Numbered from the stretch's first letter, positions 15,766 through 25,126 are shown. The stretch is 64,000 bases of DNA from Kribbella steppae (GCF_004342025.1 NZ_SLWN01000027.1:1-64000), one strand, 5' to 3'. Numbers and translations: made by a program. The notes: generated by a model from the sequence alone, not told the origin.

Positions 15766-18327
15766 ATGGAACCCACCCGACGCCCAACCTTCACCCGACG
15801 CCAAACCCTGGGTCTCGCCGCAGCAGCGGTCGCCGGTACGACGATCGCCGGCACCACGACCGCACAGGCGGGCACCGACCGCTGGGTCCGCGACACGCTG
15901 CGGCGGATGACGCTGGAGCAGAAGGTCGGTCAGCTGTTCGTCTGCTACGCCTACGGGGCGACGGCGGACACGGCCGACCAGCGCAACACCAACCTGTACG
16001 GCGTGGCGACTCCGGCCGAGGTGGTCCGCAAGTACCACCTCGGCGGCGTGATCTATTTCGCCTGGACCGACTCGACCAAGGACCCGCAGCAGATCGCCCG
16101 GCTCTCCAACGGACTGCAGAGCGCGTCGATCGGCGGCACCGGGATCCCGCTGCAGATCAGCACCGACCAGGAGTACGGCGTCGTGTTCCGCGTCGGGCCC
16201 CCGGCGACCCAGTTCCCGGGCGCGATGGCGCTCGGGGCGACGCGGTCCGCGCAGTTCGCGCGGCTCGCGGGCGGGATCGGCGGCCGGGAGTTGCGGGCGG
16301 TCGGCGTCACGACCGACTTCGCACCGGTCGTCGACGTCAACGTGAACCCGCTGAACCCGGTGATCGGTGTCCGCTCGTTCTCGTCCGATCCCGAGCTGGT
16401 CGCCGACCTCGCCGCGGCGCAGGTCCAGGGCTACCAGCGGGACGGCCGGATCGTGTCGACCGCGAAGCACTTCCCCGGTCACGGTGACACCCGGGACGAC
16501 AGCCACACCTCGTTGCCCACGATCAACCACACCGTCGAGGAGTGGAACACGATCGACGCGCCGCCGTTCCGGGCGGCGATCAGGGCGGGGATCGACTCGA
16601 TCATGACCGCACACATCGTGGTGCCGTCACTCGATCCGTCCGGCGACCCGGCCACGTTGAGCAAGCCGATCCTGACCGGCATCCTGCGCGAGCAGCTGCG
16701 CTTCGACGGGGTGGTGATCACCGACTCCCTCGGGATGCAGGGCGTCCGGGACAAGTACGGCGACGCGGAGATCCCGCTGCGGGCTCTCGAGGCGGGCGTC
16801 GACCAGTTGCTGATGCCGGTCAATCCGGAGCTGGCGTTCAACTCGGTGCTCGGCGCCGTCCGCGGCGGGCGGATCAGCGAGGCGCGCATCGACCAGAGTG
16901 TCGAACGAATCCTGAAGCTCAAGGTCAGGACGGGCGTCGTCGATCACCCGTACGTCGACCTGAGCCGGGTGGCGACGGTGGTCGGCACACCGGCCAATTA
17001 CGCCGCCGCCCAGCGGATCGCCGACCGCAGTACGACGCTGCTGAAGAACGACGCCGGCCTGCTGCCGCTGTCCCCGGCGCCGCGGAAGATCCTGATCGCC
17101 GGGTACAGCCCGGCCGCCCTCGGGACCGCCCTGCAGGGCCGGGGTGCGACCGCGATCGTCAAGGACACCGGCGCGACACCGACCGACGCCCGGATCGACG
17201 AGGCCGTCGCGGCGTCCGCCGACGCCGACCTCACCGTCGTCCTCACGATGAAGGCCTGGGATACCAAGGTCACCGACAAGCTGGCGAAGCAGCAGAAGCT
17301 CGTCAACGCCCTGCTCGCCACCGGCCGGCCGGTCGTCGTGGTCGCCGTCCGGGACCCGTATGACGTCGCGTATTTCCCCTCGGCGCAGACCACGCTGGCC
17401 ACCTACGGCTACGCGGCGGTGTCGATGGAGGCGCTGGCCAAGGTCCTCTACGGCGAGCTCGCACCGGCCGGAAAGCTGCCGGTCGCGATCCCGGCGCAGC
17501 CCGATCCGGCCCGGACACTGCACCCGTTCGGCCACGGGCTCACCTTCGACCCGCGCGACACCCGGCTGACCGTTGCCTCGTACAACATTCACGCCGGTGC
17601 CGGGTCGGACAACGTGTTCGATCTGGAGCGGACCGCCCAGGCCCTGAAGGCACTCGACGCCGACGTGATCGGGCTGCAGGAGGTCGACGTCCACTGGGAT
17701 GCGCGCAGCGAGTGGCGCGACACCCTCGCCGAACTCGCCGTCAAGCTGGGGATGTACGCCGGCTTCGCGCCGATCTACGACCTCGATCCGCCCGCGGCCG
17801 GCCAACCGCGCCGGCAGTACGGCGTCGGCGTACTCTCGCGGTTCCCGCTGGTCCGGACGGAGAACCATCCGATCACCCGGCTCTCCACCCAGGACCCGAA
17901 CCCGGTGCCGGCTCCGGCGCCCGGTTTCCTGGAGGCCGAGATCGACGTCCGCGGCCGTCGGGTGCACGTGTACTCCACGCACCTGGACTACCGGGCCGAC
18001 CCATCGGTCCGGCAGGCCCAGGTGGCCGACACGATGAAGATCCTGGCGCAGAACCGCCGGGAGGATCTGCAGATCCTCACCGGCGACTTCAACGCCGAGG
18101 CGGAAGCACCCGAGCTGGCCGGGCTGTGGAGCCGCCTCACCGACGCCTGGACGGCGGCTGCCAGCACGGCCGGCGGCCCGCACACCTATCCGGCGGTCGG
18201 CCCGGTCAAGCGGATCGACTTCGTCACCGTCGGCGCGGGGTTCCGCGTCCGGCGCGCCTCCGTTCCCGATGAGCAAGTGGCCAGTGACCATCGCCCCGTG
18301 GTGGCCGACCTGTTGTTCCGCCCGTAA
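15766..18327 (+). CDS. NagZ-type GH3 fused to an endonuclease/exonuclease/phosphatase domain
   Basis: An exported two-domain protein of about 853 residues. A twin-arginine signal (RRQTLGL, residues 11-17) is followed by a complete GH3 enzyme closely similar to the preceding gene, with KHFPGHGDTRDDSH (Asp245, His247) and nucleophile Asp320. After FGHGLTF (about 588-594) comes an EEP-family domain with all catalytic blocks: ASYNIHAG (Asn607), GLQEVD (Glu639), YSTHLDY, TGDFNAEA, KRIDFV and SDHRPV. EEP domains hydrolyse phosphodiesters or phosphomonoesters; a cell-wall phosphate substrate such as a teichoic-acid linkage is only a guess. GTG at 15760 is an alternative start. Confidence 0.9.
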   Translation: MEPTRRPTFTRRQTLGLAAAAVAGTTIAGTTTAQAGTDRWVRDTLRRMTLEQKVGQLFVCYAYGATADTADQRNTNLYGVATPAEVVRKYHLGGVIYFAWTDSTKDPQQIARLSNGLQSASIGGTGIPLQISTDQEYGVVFRVGPPATQFPGAMALGATRSAQFARLAGGIGGRELRAVGVTTDFAPVVDVNVNPLNPVIGVRSFSSDPELVADLAAAQVQGYQRDGRIVSTAKHFPGHGDTRDDSHTSLPTINHTVEEWNTIDAPPFRAAIRAGIDSIMTAHIVVPSLDPSGDPATLSKPILTGILREQLRFDGVVITDSLGMQGVRDKYGDAEIPLRALEAGVDQLLMPVNPELAFNSVLGAVRGGRISEARIDQSVERILKLKVRTGVVDHPYVDLSRVATVVGTPANYAAAQRIADRSTTLLKNDAGLLPLSPAPRKILIAGYSPAALGTALQGRGATAIVKDTGATPTDARIDEAVAASADADLTVVLTMKAWDTKVTDKLAKQQKLVNALLATGRPVVVVAVRDPYDVAYFPSAQTTLATYGYAAVSMEALAKVLYGELAPAGKLPVAIPAQPDPARTLHPFGHGLTFDPRDTRLTVASYNIHAGAGSDNVFDLERTAQALKALDADVIGLQEVDVHWDARSEWRDTLAELAVKLGMYAGFAPIYDLDPPAAGQPRRQYGVGVLSRFPLVRTENHPITRLSTQDPNPVPAPAPGFLEAEIDVRGRRVHVYSTHLDYRADPSVRQAQVADTMKILAQNRREDLQILTGDFNAEAEAPELAGLWSRLTDAWTAAASTAGGPHTYPAVGPVKRIDFVTVGAGFRVRRASVPDEQVASDHRPVVADLLFRP

Positions 18328-18350
18328 CGCCCTGCCGAAGGAGAAGTCTG

Positions 18351-19634
18351 ATGAAGCGCCGCAGTTTGCTCGCGGGCGCCGGTGCCCTGGCCGCCGCCCC
18401 CCTGATCGACGTACCGGCGGCCCATGCCGGCCAGACCCCCAGCAAGGGCAGGACGATGGTCGGCGCCGAGGTGCTGGCCGCCGACGACTGGCAGGCGCTG
18501 GCCGGCCAGAAGGTCGGCGTGATCAGCAACCCGACCGGCATCCTGCCCGACCTCAGCCACATCGTTGACACGATGCACGCGTCCGGGAAGGTCAACATCG
18601 TCGCGGTCTTCGGCCCCGAGCACGGGTTCCGCGGTACGGCGCAAGCCGGCGGATCCGAGCAGGACCACATCGACCCGCGCACCGGGATCATGGTGTACGA
18701 CGCCTATGGCGCCAACGCGGACAAGCTGGTCAGCCTCTACACCAAGTCCGGTGTGGAGACCGTCGTCTTCGACATCCAGGACGTCGGCGCGCGGTTCTAC
18801 ACCTACATCTGGACGATGTACGAGGCGATGATCGCGGCCGTCCGCACCGGCGCGCGGTTCGTCGTACTGGATCGCCCGAACCCGGTCGGCGGGTATGCGC
18901 GCGGCCCGATGCTCAAGCCCGGTTACACCTCGGGTGTGGGCAAGGAGGAGATCATCCAGCAGCACGGCATGACCGTGGGCGAACTGGCCCGGCTGTTCAA
19001 CGCGGAGTACCTGCCGCTCGACGCGAACGGCGCGCGGCTGACGGACCTCCAGGTCATCCCGGTGAAGAACTGGAAGCGCGATGAGCTGTACGACGACACC
19101 GGCCTGACCTGGGTGATGCCGAGCCCGAACATGCCGACCCCGGACACGGCCCTGCTCTACCCGGGCATGTGCCTGTTCGAGGCGACCAACTTCTCCGAGG
19201 GGCGTGGTACGACGCGGCCGTTCGAGCTGATCGGGGCGCCGTACATCGACTACAAGTGGGCCGAGGCGCTGCAGGCCAAGAACATCCCGGGTGTCGACTT
19301 CCGGGAGGCGTACTTCACGCCGTTCATCAGCAAGAACGCGAACGTGCTCTGCGGCGGCGTCCAGGTGCAGATCACCGACCCGCACAAGGTGGAGGCGATC
19401 ACCGCCGCGACCCACATGATCGTGGAGGCGCGCCGGCTGTACCCGGGCTTCGCGTGGCGGGCCGAGAACCCGCCCGGCCGGTGGATCGACCTGCTGACCG
19501 GATCCGACCGGTTCCGCACCATGCTGGAGGCTGGTGCGACTGCCGAGGAGATCGTCGCGGCCTGGAAGTCCGAGACCGATGCGTGGACCGCCCGCCGGGC
19601 GAAGTACCTGCTGTACAAGGGAGCTCACCGGTGA
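18351..19634 (+). CDS. namZ: exo-beta-N-acetylmuramidase, DUF1343/GH171 (NamZ type)
   Basis: Homologue of B. subtilis NamZ (YbbC), which releases MurNAc from the non-reducing end of peptidoglycan fragments. It has 427 residues with a signal peptide of Tat-like form (KRRSLLAGAGALAAAP). Family blocks are VGVISNPTG, VFGPEHGFRG, DIQDVGARFYTYIWTM, DRPNPVGG, WVMPSPNMPTPDTALLYPG and EATNFSEGRGTTRPFE. The Glu of GPEHG is a likely active-site residue. Start ATG with AAGGAGAAG upstream. It sits between NagZ-type and AmiE-like genes, as in the B. subtilis salvage locus, and overlaps the next gene by 4 bases. Confidence 0.9.
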   Translation: MKRRSLLAGAGALAAAPLIDVPAAHAGQTPSKGRTMVGAEVLAADDWQALAGQKVGVISNPTGILPDLSHIVDTMHASGKVNIVAVFGPEHGFRGTAQAGGSEQDHIDPRTGIMVYDAYGANADKLVSLYTKSGVETVVFDIQDVGARFYTYIWTMYEAMIAAVRTGARFVVLDRPNPVGGYARGPMLKPGYTSGVGKEEIIQQHGMTVGELARLFNAEYLPLDANGARLTDLQVIPVKNWKRDELYDDTGLTWVMPSPNMPTPDTALLYPGMCLFEATNFSEGRGTTRPFELIGAPYIDYKWAEALQAKNIPGVDFREAYFTPFISKNANVLCGGVQVQITDPHKVEAITAATHMIVEARRLYPGFAWRAENPPGRWIDLLTGSDRFRTMLEAGATAEEIVAAWKSETDAWTARRAKYLLYKGAHR

Positions 19635-21355
19635 GACGAGTCGTCGGAATCGCGGTAGTCTCCACCCTGATGCTCGCGATGACCACCCCCGCAGTTGCCA
19701 ATGGCAACAGATCCGGCCGGTTCGACCACCCGTACGACGGCTATGCCCCGAGGACGACTCTCTTGCGCGACTCCACCCCGGCGAAGGCCGGTCTCGACCC
19801 GGCGCCGATCGACGCGGCGCTGGCCCAGGTGGACGCCTGGACCAGGCCCAACGGTACGGTGAAACCCCTGTACGCCGGCGCGGTCACGCTGCTCGGTCAC
19901 GACGGGAAGGTGGTCACCAAGACGGCCACCGGGATGGCGCTGAAGTACGCCGACGGCAATGGCACCGAGCTGCCGGCGGACCAGCAGATCCCGATGCGCA
20001 CCGACACGATCTTCGACATGGCGTCGGTGTCCAAGCTGTTCACGTCGATCGTGGTGCTGCAGCTGGTGGAGAAGGGCAAGGTCGGGCTGGACACCCCGAT
20101 CGCGACCTACGTGCCGGAGTTCGCCGAGAACGGGAAGCAGGCGATCACGGTCCGGCAGGCGCTCACGCACACGACCGGGCTGCCGTCCTGGTTGCCGTTG
20201 TGGAGTGCGCAGCCGGACCCGGCCTCGCGGATGCACATGGCGCTGACCGCGACCCCGACCAGCCCGGCCGGGACGAAGTACCTCTACAGCGACCTGAACC
20301 TGATCGCCCTGGGCGAGCTGGCCCACCGGGTGACCGGCAAGACGCTCGACAAGCTGGTTGCCGACGGCATCACCAAACCGCTGCAGATGCGGGACACCGG
20401 CTACAACCCGGATCCCCGCAAGAAGCCCCGGATCGCGGCCACCGAGTTCCAGTCCGCACCGCCGCGCGGGATGGTCTGGGGTTCGGTGCACGACGAGAAC
20501 GCCTGGTCGCTCGACGGTGTCGCCGGGCATGCGGGTGTGTTCAGCACCGCGGACGACATGGCGATTCTGGCCCAGACCTTCTTGAACGGTGGTAGCTACC
20601 GCGGGGCCCGGATCCTCAAGGAATCCTCGGTCACCGCGATGATCACCAACTTCAACGGGGCCTTCCCGGGCAACGACCACGGGCTCGGCTTCGAACTGAA
20701 CCAGCGCTGGTACATGAGCGGCCTGTCCGGACCGCGCACGGCCGGCCACACCGGCTACACCGGTACGTCGGTCGTGATCGACTTCGACTCCCGTTCGTTC
20801 GCGATCCTGCTGACCAACCGGGTCCACCCGAGCCGCAACTGGGGCAGCAACAACCCGGCGCGGCGTGCGGTGGCCCAAGGGCTGGCGCTCGCGCTCGGCG
20901 TCGGGCCGCGACACGGCAAGGACGCCTGGTTCTCCGGTACGACGGACGCCGCGACAACGACCCTGGCCACGCAGGTCGCCGTACCGGCCGAGGGCGCGAA
21001 GCTGACGTTCGACATGTTCGTGGACACCGAGGAGACCGACCTGCTGACCCTGGAGACCTCGGCCGACGGGACGACCTGGACGAAGGTGCCGTTCTCCGTG
21101 CTGGACCGGGGATCCGTGATCGACACCGACGGGACGATCAGCGGCTCCGGCGACCGGCACTGGCATCAGGTCTTCGCCGATCTCGCGGCCGGCGATCAGA
21201 CGATCAGGTGGCGCTACACCTCCGACGCGCTGTACCAGGGCCGCGGTGTGTATGTCGACGGTGTGAAGATCACGAGCAAGAGTGGTGTTCTTCTCGACGG
21301 AGAACGAACGCCTGAATCATTTGTCGCCACAGGTTGGAGACTTTCGCGTCGGTGA
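19631..21355 (+). CDS. exported serine hydrolase, AmiE/beta-lactamase-like
   Basis: Predicted MurNAc-L-alanine amidase by analogy with AmiE (YbbE) of B. subtilis. It has 574 residues with a signal peptide (VRRVVGIAVVSTLMLAMTTPAVA). The class C beta-lactamase-like domain has S132-V-S-K135, the Y219-S-D motif and an HTG triad (HTGYTGT) in place of KTG. A C-terminal beta-sandwich-like region (about 440-574) follows and may bind substrate. The GTG at 19631 overlaps the namZ stop (GTGA) with GGGAG upstream. Peptidase or esterase activity remains possible. Confidence 0.82.
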   Translation: MRRVVGIAVVSTLMLAMTTPAVANGNRSGRFDHPYDGYAPRTTLLRDSTPAKAGLDPAPIDAALAQVDAWTRPNGTVKPLYAGAVTLLGHDGKVVTKTATGMALKYADGNGTELPADQQIPMRTDTIFDMASVSKLFTSIVVLQLVEKGKVGLDTPIATYVPEFAENGKQAITVRQALTHTTGLPSWLPLWSAQPDPASRMHMALTATPTSPAGTKYLYSDLNLIALGELAHRVTGKTLDKLVADGITKPLQMRDTGYNPDPRKKPRIAATEFQSAPPRGMVWGSVHDENAWSLDGVAGHAGVFSTADDMAILAQTFLNGGSYRGARILKESSVTAMITNFNGAFPGNDHGLGFELNQRWYMSGLSGPRTAGHTGYTGTSVVIDFDSRSFAILLTNRVHPSRNWGSNNPARRAVAQGLALALGVGPRHGKDAWFSGTTDAATTTLATQVAVPAEGAKLTFDMFVDTEETDLLTLETSADGTTWTKVPFSVLDRGSVIDTDGTISGSGDRHWHQVFADLAAGDQTIRWRYTSDALYQGRGVYVDGVKITSKSGVLLDGERTPESFVATGWRLSRR

Positions 21356-21390
21356 CCCCACTTGGTGCATAGTCGCCGTACCGTGCTGTC

Positions 21391-22278
21391 ATGAACTCAG
21401 TTTCCTCTCCAGAACCCACGGGGCCGCTGCTGGTCCGGGTCCGCGCGGTGATGCCCGCGCTGGCGCCGGCCGAGCAGCGGGTGGCGAACGCGGTCCTCGC
21501 GGACCCGGGCGGAGTGGCGGCGATGACGATCTCCGAACTGGCCGAGGTGGCATCCACCTCGGAGACCACGGTCATCCGGTTCTGCAAGCAGATCGGCGTC
21601 CCCGGCTATCCACAGCTCCGCCTGCAGCTGGCGGCCCAGTCGGCGCAGGAGAGCATCCGGCCCGAGGTCGGCGGCGACATCGAGCCCGGTGACTCGCTGG
21701 CGGACGTGGTCGGCAAGGTCTCGTTCGCCGACGAGCGGGCGGTCCGCGAGACCGCTCAGCAGCTCGACGTCGACGCCCTGGCCAAGGTGGTCACCGCGGT
21801 CGTCAACGCGCCGCGGGTGGATCTCTACGGCTTCGGTGCGAGTGCGTTCGTGGCGCTCGACCTGCAGCAGAAGCTGCACCGGATCCGCCGGGTCTCGTTC
21901 GCCTGGTCCGACGTCCACGTGGCCCTGCCCAGTGCGGCGCTGCTCGGCGACGGCGACGTGGCGATCGGCATCTCGCACACCGGTACGACGGTCGAGGTCG
22001 TCGAGGCACTCGAGGAGGCGGCCAAGCATGGCGCGACCACGGTCGCGGTGACGAACTTCCCCCGCTCCCCGCTGGCCCGGACGGCCGACCTGGTGCTCAC
22101 CACGGCCGCCCGGGAGACGACGTACCGCTCCGGCGCCATGTCCAGCCGGATCGCCCAGCTGACCGTGATCGACTGCCTCTTCATCGGGGTGGCCCAACAG
22201 GTCCTGCCGGACGCGCGCAAGGCGCTCGAGGAGACGGCCACCGCGGTCCGCGGCCACCGCCTCAAGGGCTCCGAGTAG
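21391..22278 (+). CDS. murR: MurR/RpiR-family transcriptional regulator
   Basis: A 295-residue regulator with an N-terminal RpiR-type HTH (about residues 10-85, MTISELAEVASTSETTVIRF) and a C-terminal SIS sugar-phosphate-binding domain (about 120-270, VDLYGFGASAFVALD, ISHTGTTVEVVEAL). MurR of E. coli represses murQP and is induced by MurNAc-6-phosphate. Its position between the salvage hydrolases and murQ supports the same role. It follows the serine hydrolase by 35 bases on the same strand. Confidence 0.9.
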   Translation: MNSVSSPEPTGPLLVRVRAVMPALAPAEQRVANAVLADPGGVAAMTISELAEVASTSETTVIRFCKQIGVPGYPQLRLQLAAQSAQESIRPEVGGDIEPGDSLADVVGKVSFADERAVRETAQQLDVDALAKVVTAVVNAPRVDLYGFGASAFVALDLQQKLHRIRRVSFAWSDVHVALPSAALLGDGDVAIGISHTGTTVEVVEALEEAAKHGATTVAVTNFPRSPLARTADLVLTTAARETTYRSGAMSSRIAQLTVIDCLFIGVAQQVLPDARKALEETATAVRGHRLKGSE

Positions 22279-22345
22279 CCGACCTACCTCCCCTCGTCTT
22301 TCCCGTGGGGAGGGATGCTCGTGTTTCCGTCAACGATCAACAGAA

Positions 22346-22374
22346 TTGAAAATCCTTCAGTAGGAAACTAACAT
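22346..22374 (+). promoter_or_regulatory. murQ promoter, probably leaderless, with MurR-like half-site
   Basis: TTGAAA (22346-22351) and TAACAT (22369-22374), spaced 17, predict transcription starting at about 22381-22382, which coincides with the murQ GTG at 22382. No ribosome binding site precedes that codon. The sequence GAATTGAA at 22344-22350 overlaps the -35 box and shares the AATTGAA core with the palindrome upstream of nagZ. Confidence 0.6.
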
Positions 22375-22381
22375 CGGTGCT

Positions 22382-23293
22382 GTGACCACGCCGACTGAGC
22401 AGCGCAACCCCAGGACGCTCGCTATCGATGCCGTGGGCACGACCGAGATCCTCCGGATGGTCAACGCCGAGGACGCCCGGGTTGCCGGTGCTGTCGGCGT
22501 TGTCATCCCCGAACTGGCCCGCGCCGTGGATGCCGCCGTCGAGGCGGTCCGCGGCGGCGGCCGGGTCCACTACTTCGGCGCCGGTACGTCGGGGCGCCTC
22601 GCCGTACTGGATGCGGCCGAGTTGCTGCCGACCTTCCATGTGCCGGAGGGCCTGGTGGTCGCCCACCACGCCGGCGGTATGGAGGCGCTGCTCCGCGCGG
22701 TCGAGAACGTCGAGGACTCCGAGGATGGCGGCGCCGCCGACGCGGCTGCCGTGACCGCCCAGGACATCGCCATCGGCCTCGCAGCTTCCGGGAGTACGCC
22801 GTACGTCGCCGGAGCGTTGAAGGCCGCCCGCGCGGCCGGGGCGACCACCGTGCTGGTGACGTCCAACCCGTCCGCCCCGCTGGCGCCGCTGGCCGACATC
22901 GTGATTGCCGCGGACACCGGGCCCGAGGTCATCGCCGGCTCCACCCGGCTGAAGGCCGGCACCGCCCAGAAGATGATCCTGAACTCGTTCTCGACCACGC
23001 TGATGATCAAACTCGGCCGCACCTGGTCGAACCTGATGGTCGACCTGGTCGCCACCAACCAGAAGCTCCGCGGCCGCATGCTCCGCATCCTCGGCGAAGC
23101 CACCGGCGCCGACCCCGACGCCTGCGAATCCGCGTTGGCCGACGCCGACGGCGAACTCAAACCCGCGTTGGTCCACCTCCTCACCGGCTCCCCGATCCCC
23201 GAAGCCAGAGACGCCCTCGAAGCCGCCCACGGCCGAGTAGCCGACGCCCTGACCACCCTCGGCGCCCCACCCAAACACACCGCCTCCGCCTAA
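22382..23293 (+). CDS. murQ: N-acetylmuramic acid 6-phosphate etherase
   Basis: Cytoplasmic enzyme that cleaves the lactyl ether of MurNAc-6-phosphate to give GlcNAc-6-phosphate and D-lactate. The 303 residues carry the SIS fold with the GAGTSGRLAVLDAAELLPTF block, the catalytic AENVEDSE-type acidic stretch (RAVENVEDSEDGGAAD), GLAASGSTPYV and LKAGTAQKMILN. It is intact and of family length. The GTG start appears to be leaderless. No MurNAc kinase or PTS permease is visible nearby, so the route to the phosphorylated substrate is unresolved. Confidence 0.96.
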   Translation: MTTPTEQRNPRTLAIDAVGTTEILRMVNAEDARVAGAVGVVIPELARAVDAAVEAVRGGGRVHYFGAGTSGRLAVLDAAELLPTFHVPEGLVVAHHAGGMEALLRAVENVEDSEDGGAADAAAVTAQDIAIGLAASGSTPYVAGALKAARAAGATTVLVTSNPSAPLAPLADIVIAADTGPEVIAGSTRLKAGTAQKMILNSFSTTLMIKLGRTWSNLMVDLVATNQKLRGRMLRILGEATGADPDACESALADADGELKPALVHLLTGSPIPEARDALEAAHGRVADALTTLGAPPKHTASA

Positions 23294-23336
23294 ACCCACC
23301 GCTCCGGCAAGCACAGCGAGGGGCTGAGAAGCGGGG

Positions 23337-24497
23337 TCAGGTGGTGTTGTGGAGGCGGTGGAGTTCGGAGCGGGCGTGGGTTACGGCGGGGGTTTCGGCG
23401 CCGTGGGCGCGGGCTAGTTCTCGGGAGAGGTCGGTGGCGGCTTCCAGCAGGTGTCTCGCTTTGCTGCGGCTGTGGAGGTGTTTGCGGTAGGCCTTGCGGT
23501 CTTTCCTGAGGCCGCTGACCGCATCTAGTAGAGCCGGGTCGATGGCGCCTGTCTCGAGTTCGGGTGCGAGTAGGGAGCGGGTCCAGGCGCGTTCCTGTTG
23601 GGCAGCGTGCCGCAGGACGTAGAACAGGGCCGTCAGTTCGATGGCCGCGATCACGAACGGCAGGAAGGCCGCCGCGATCCCACCGCCGCTGAGACCAGCC
23701 ATGTCGTCCCAGCTGAAGTGGAACACCATGGCCATCAGCATGGTGAGTACGCCTCTGACCACATTGCGCTCGCCAGGGGTCCGGCCGAGGACCCACATCA
23801 GGCCGGCGCAGAAGATCGCACTGAACAGGGCGTGTGACACGATCCCGGCCGCACCCCGGGTCAGGAACACCTGCAGTGACGAGCCGAGCTGGTCCACGCC
23901 GTACAGCTGCGTCGCGCCGTTGTAGACGTAGAGCACGTCCTCGAAGACCTGGAAGCCGAGACCGATGTAGGCGCCGATGATGAAACCGTCGTAGGCGCTG
24001 CGGACCAGGCGCGGCGCGAGGCCGATGAGCAGCACCAGCCCGAGTGCCTTGCCCCACTCTTCGTTGATCGGTGCGGTGAGTCCGGCGGCCCAGTCCGCGG
24101 CGAAGGAGGTGCCGCCGACTTTCGCCCAGATCTCCAGCAACGCACTGTTGGCCGGCAGAGCGATCCAGAACGTCGCGGCGACGCCACCCCACACGAATCC
24201 GGTCGCCAGAAGTCCGGCAGGTTGAGCGGTGAAACGGTTGTGATGGCGCAAGAGCAGCAGCCATGGCACCAGGTACAGCCCGAACAGCAGGATGCCTCCG
24301 GCCAGGGCCGGCGTGTAGAACGCGGCCCGCGGTCCGAAGTACCGAAGCATCGTCAATGCTCCGCCGCCGACGCCCAGGAGGTAGACCCAGAACGCGAGGT
24401 TGTGCGGCTGCAGGAACCGGAACGGTTGCCCCCAGCCCGATTCCTCGATCGCGCTGAGCTGTGCCGCCCTGCCTTCGGGCACAGTGATGTCGGTCAT
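23337..24497 (-). CDS. PrsW-family intramembrane metalloprotease
   Basis: A polytopic membrane protein of 386 residues with about eight hydrophobic segments and a basic cytoplasmic C-terminal tail. The PrsW glutamate motif is present as PINEEWGK (Glu146, Glu147), with later conserved GFQVFEDVLY and the HFSWDD histidine in membrane segments. B. subtilis PrsW cuts an anti-sigma factor; no sigma factor is next to this one. It overlaps by 4 bases with the 3' end of the gene at 24494, with which it forms an operon. Confidence 0.87.
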   Translation of the reverse strand: MTDITVPEGRAAQLSAIEESGWGQPFRFLQPHNLAFWVYLLGVGGGALTMLRYFGPRAAFYTPALAGGILLFGLYLVPWLLLLRHHNRFTAQPAGLLATGFVWGGVAATFWIALPANSALLEIWAKVGGTSFAADWAAGLTAPINEEWGKALGLVLLIGLAPRLVRSAYDGFIIGAYIGLGFQVFEDVLYVYNGATQLYGVDQLGSSLQVFLTRGAAGIVSHALFSAIFCAGLMWVLGRTPGERNVVRGVLTMLMAMVFHFSWDDMAGLSGGGIAAAFLPFVIAAIELTALFYVLRHAAQQERAWTRSLLAPELETGAIDPALLDAVSGLRKDRKAYRKHLHSRSKARHLLEAATDLSRELARAHGAETPAVTHARSELHRLHNTT

Positions 24498-25126
24498 CGG
24501 TCCGCCCCCGGCGTGATGCTGCGCAGCAGGGCTGCCACCTCGTCTTGGGACTGCTCGAACTGACCGGGCGCAGTGCGGACGCGGACGAGCAGTGCGGGCG
24601 CGGCCTCAACCGCCTCCGATGTGCCGGTGGCCATCTTGAATGCGGCGTCGATGCCGTCACCACCGGTAGAGGTCCTGCTCTCCACGACTCCGACCAGGCC
24701 GGCCCCGGTCGTCAGAGTTCCGCGCCGGCCGCTCACGCCCGGGCTGTCGCCGTCCGACCGCTCCACCTGATCGAGGAACGCGGCCGCGGTGCCGTCGTAC
24801 GACGTACCGGTCAGCTCGATCGTGGCGCCTCCGCTGGCCAGCTTCACCTGCAGGCTCGTCGCGTTCGCGCCACTCAGGGTTCCGCTCTCCAACTGCCAGC
24901 CGACTGGGGGTACGGCGGTCGCACCGTTGCCCAGCTCGAGCACTTGACCGGCCTTGATCTCGTTGTGCCATGGAATCGCCGCATTGAGCGCGGGCAAGCC
25001 GTAGATCAGCACCAGAGCGATGGCGAGGCTGATCAGCCCTGCCGGGAAGGTACGTCGGTCGAGTCCGAACCATCGGTCCTCGACCGGCACCCAGTCCCGT
25101 GGTGTCTCCTCCGTACCTACTGACAT
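24494..25126 (-). CDS. hypothetical single-pass membrane protein
   Basis: A 210-residue protein I do not recognise. An N-terminal cytoplasmic stretch (about 28 residues) is followed by one membrane segment (LISLAIALVLIYGLPALNAA), then an extracytoplasmic domain rich in small and beta-forming residues ending in EVAALLRSITPGADR. It precedes the PrsW-like protease in the same transcript with an ATGA overlap, so it could be a partner, a regulator or a substrate; none is proven. GGAGGGG precedes the ATG. Confidence 0.75.
   Translation of the reverse strand: MSVGTEETPRDWVPVEDRWFGLDRRTFPAGLISLAIALVLIYGLPALNAAIPWHNEIKAGQVLELGNGATAVPPVGWQLESGTLSGANATSLQVKLASGGATIELTGTSYDGTAAAFLDQVERSDGDSPGVSGRRGTLTTGAGLVGVVESRTSTGGDGIDAAFKMATGTSEAVEAAPALLVRVRTAPGQFEQSQDEVAALLRSITPGADR

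Noticed and set aside
16627..18291. A 554-codon minus-strand frame opposite the GH3-EEP gene
   Set aside because: Fully covered by the well-supported GH3-EEP coding sequence; no family features.
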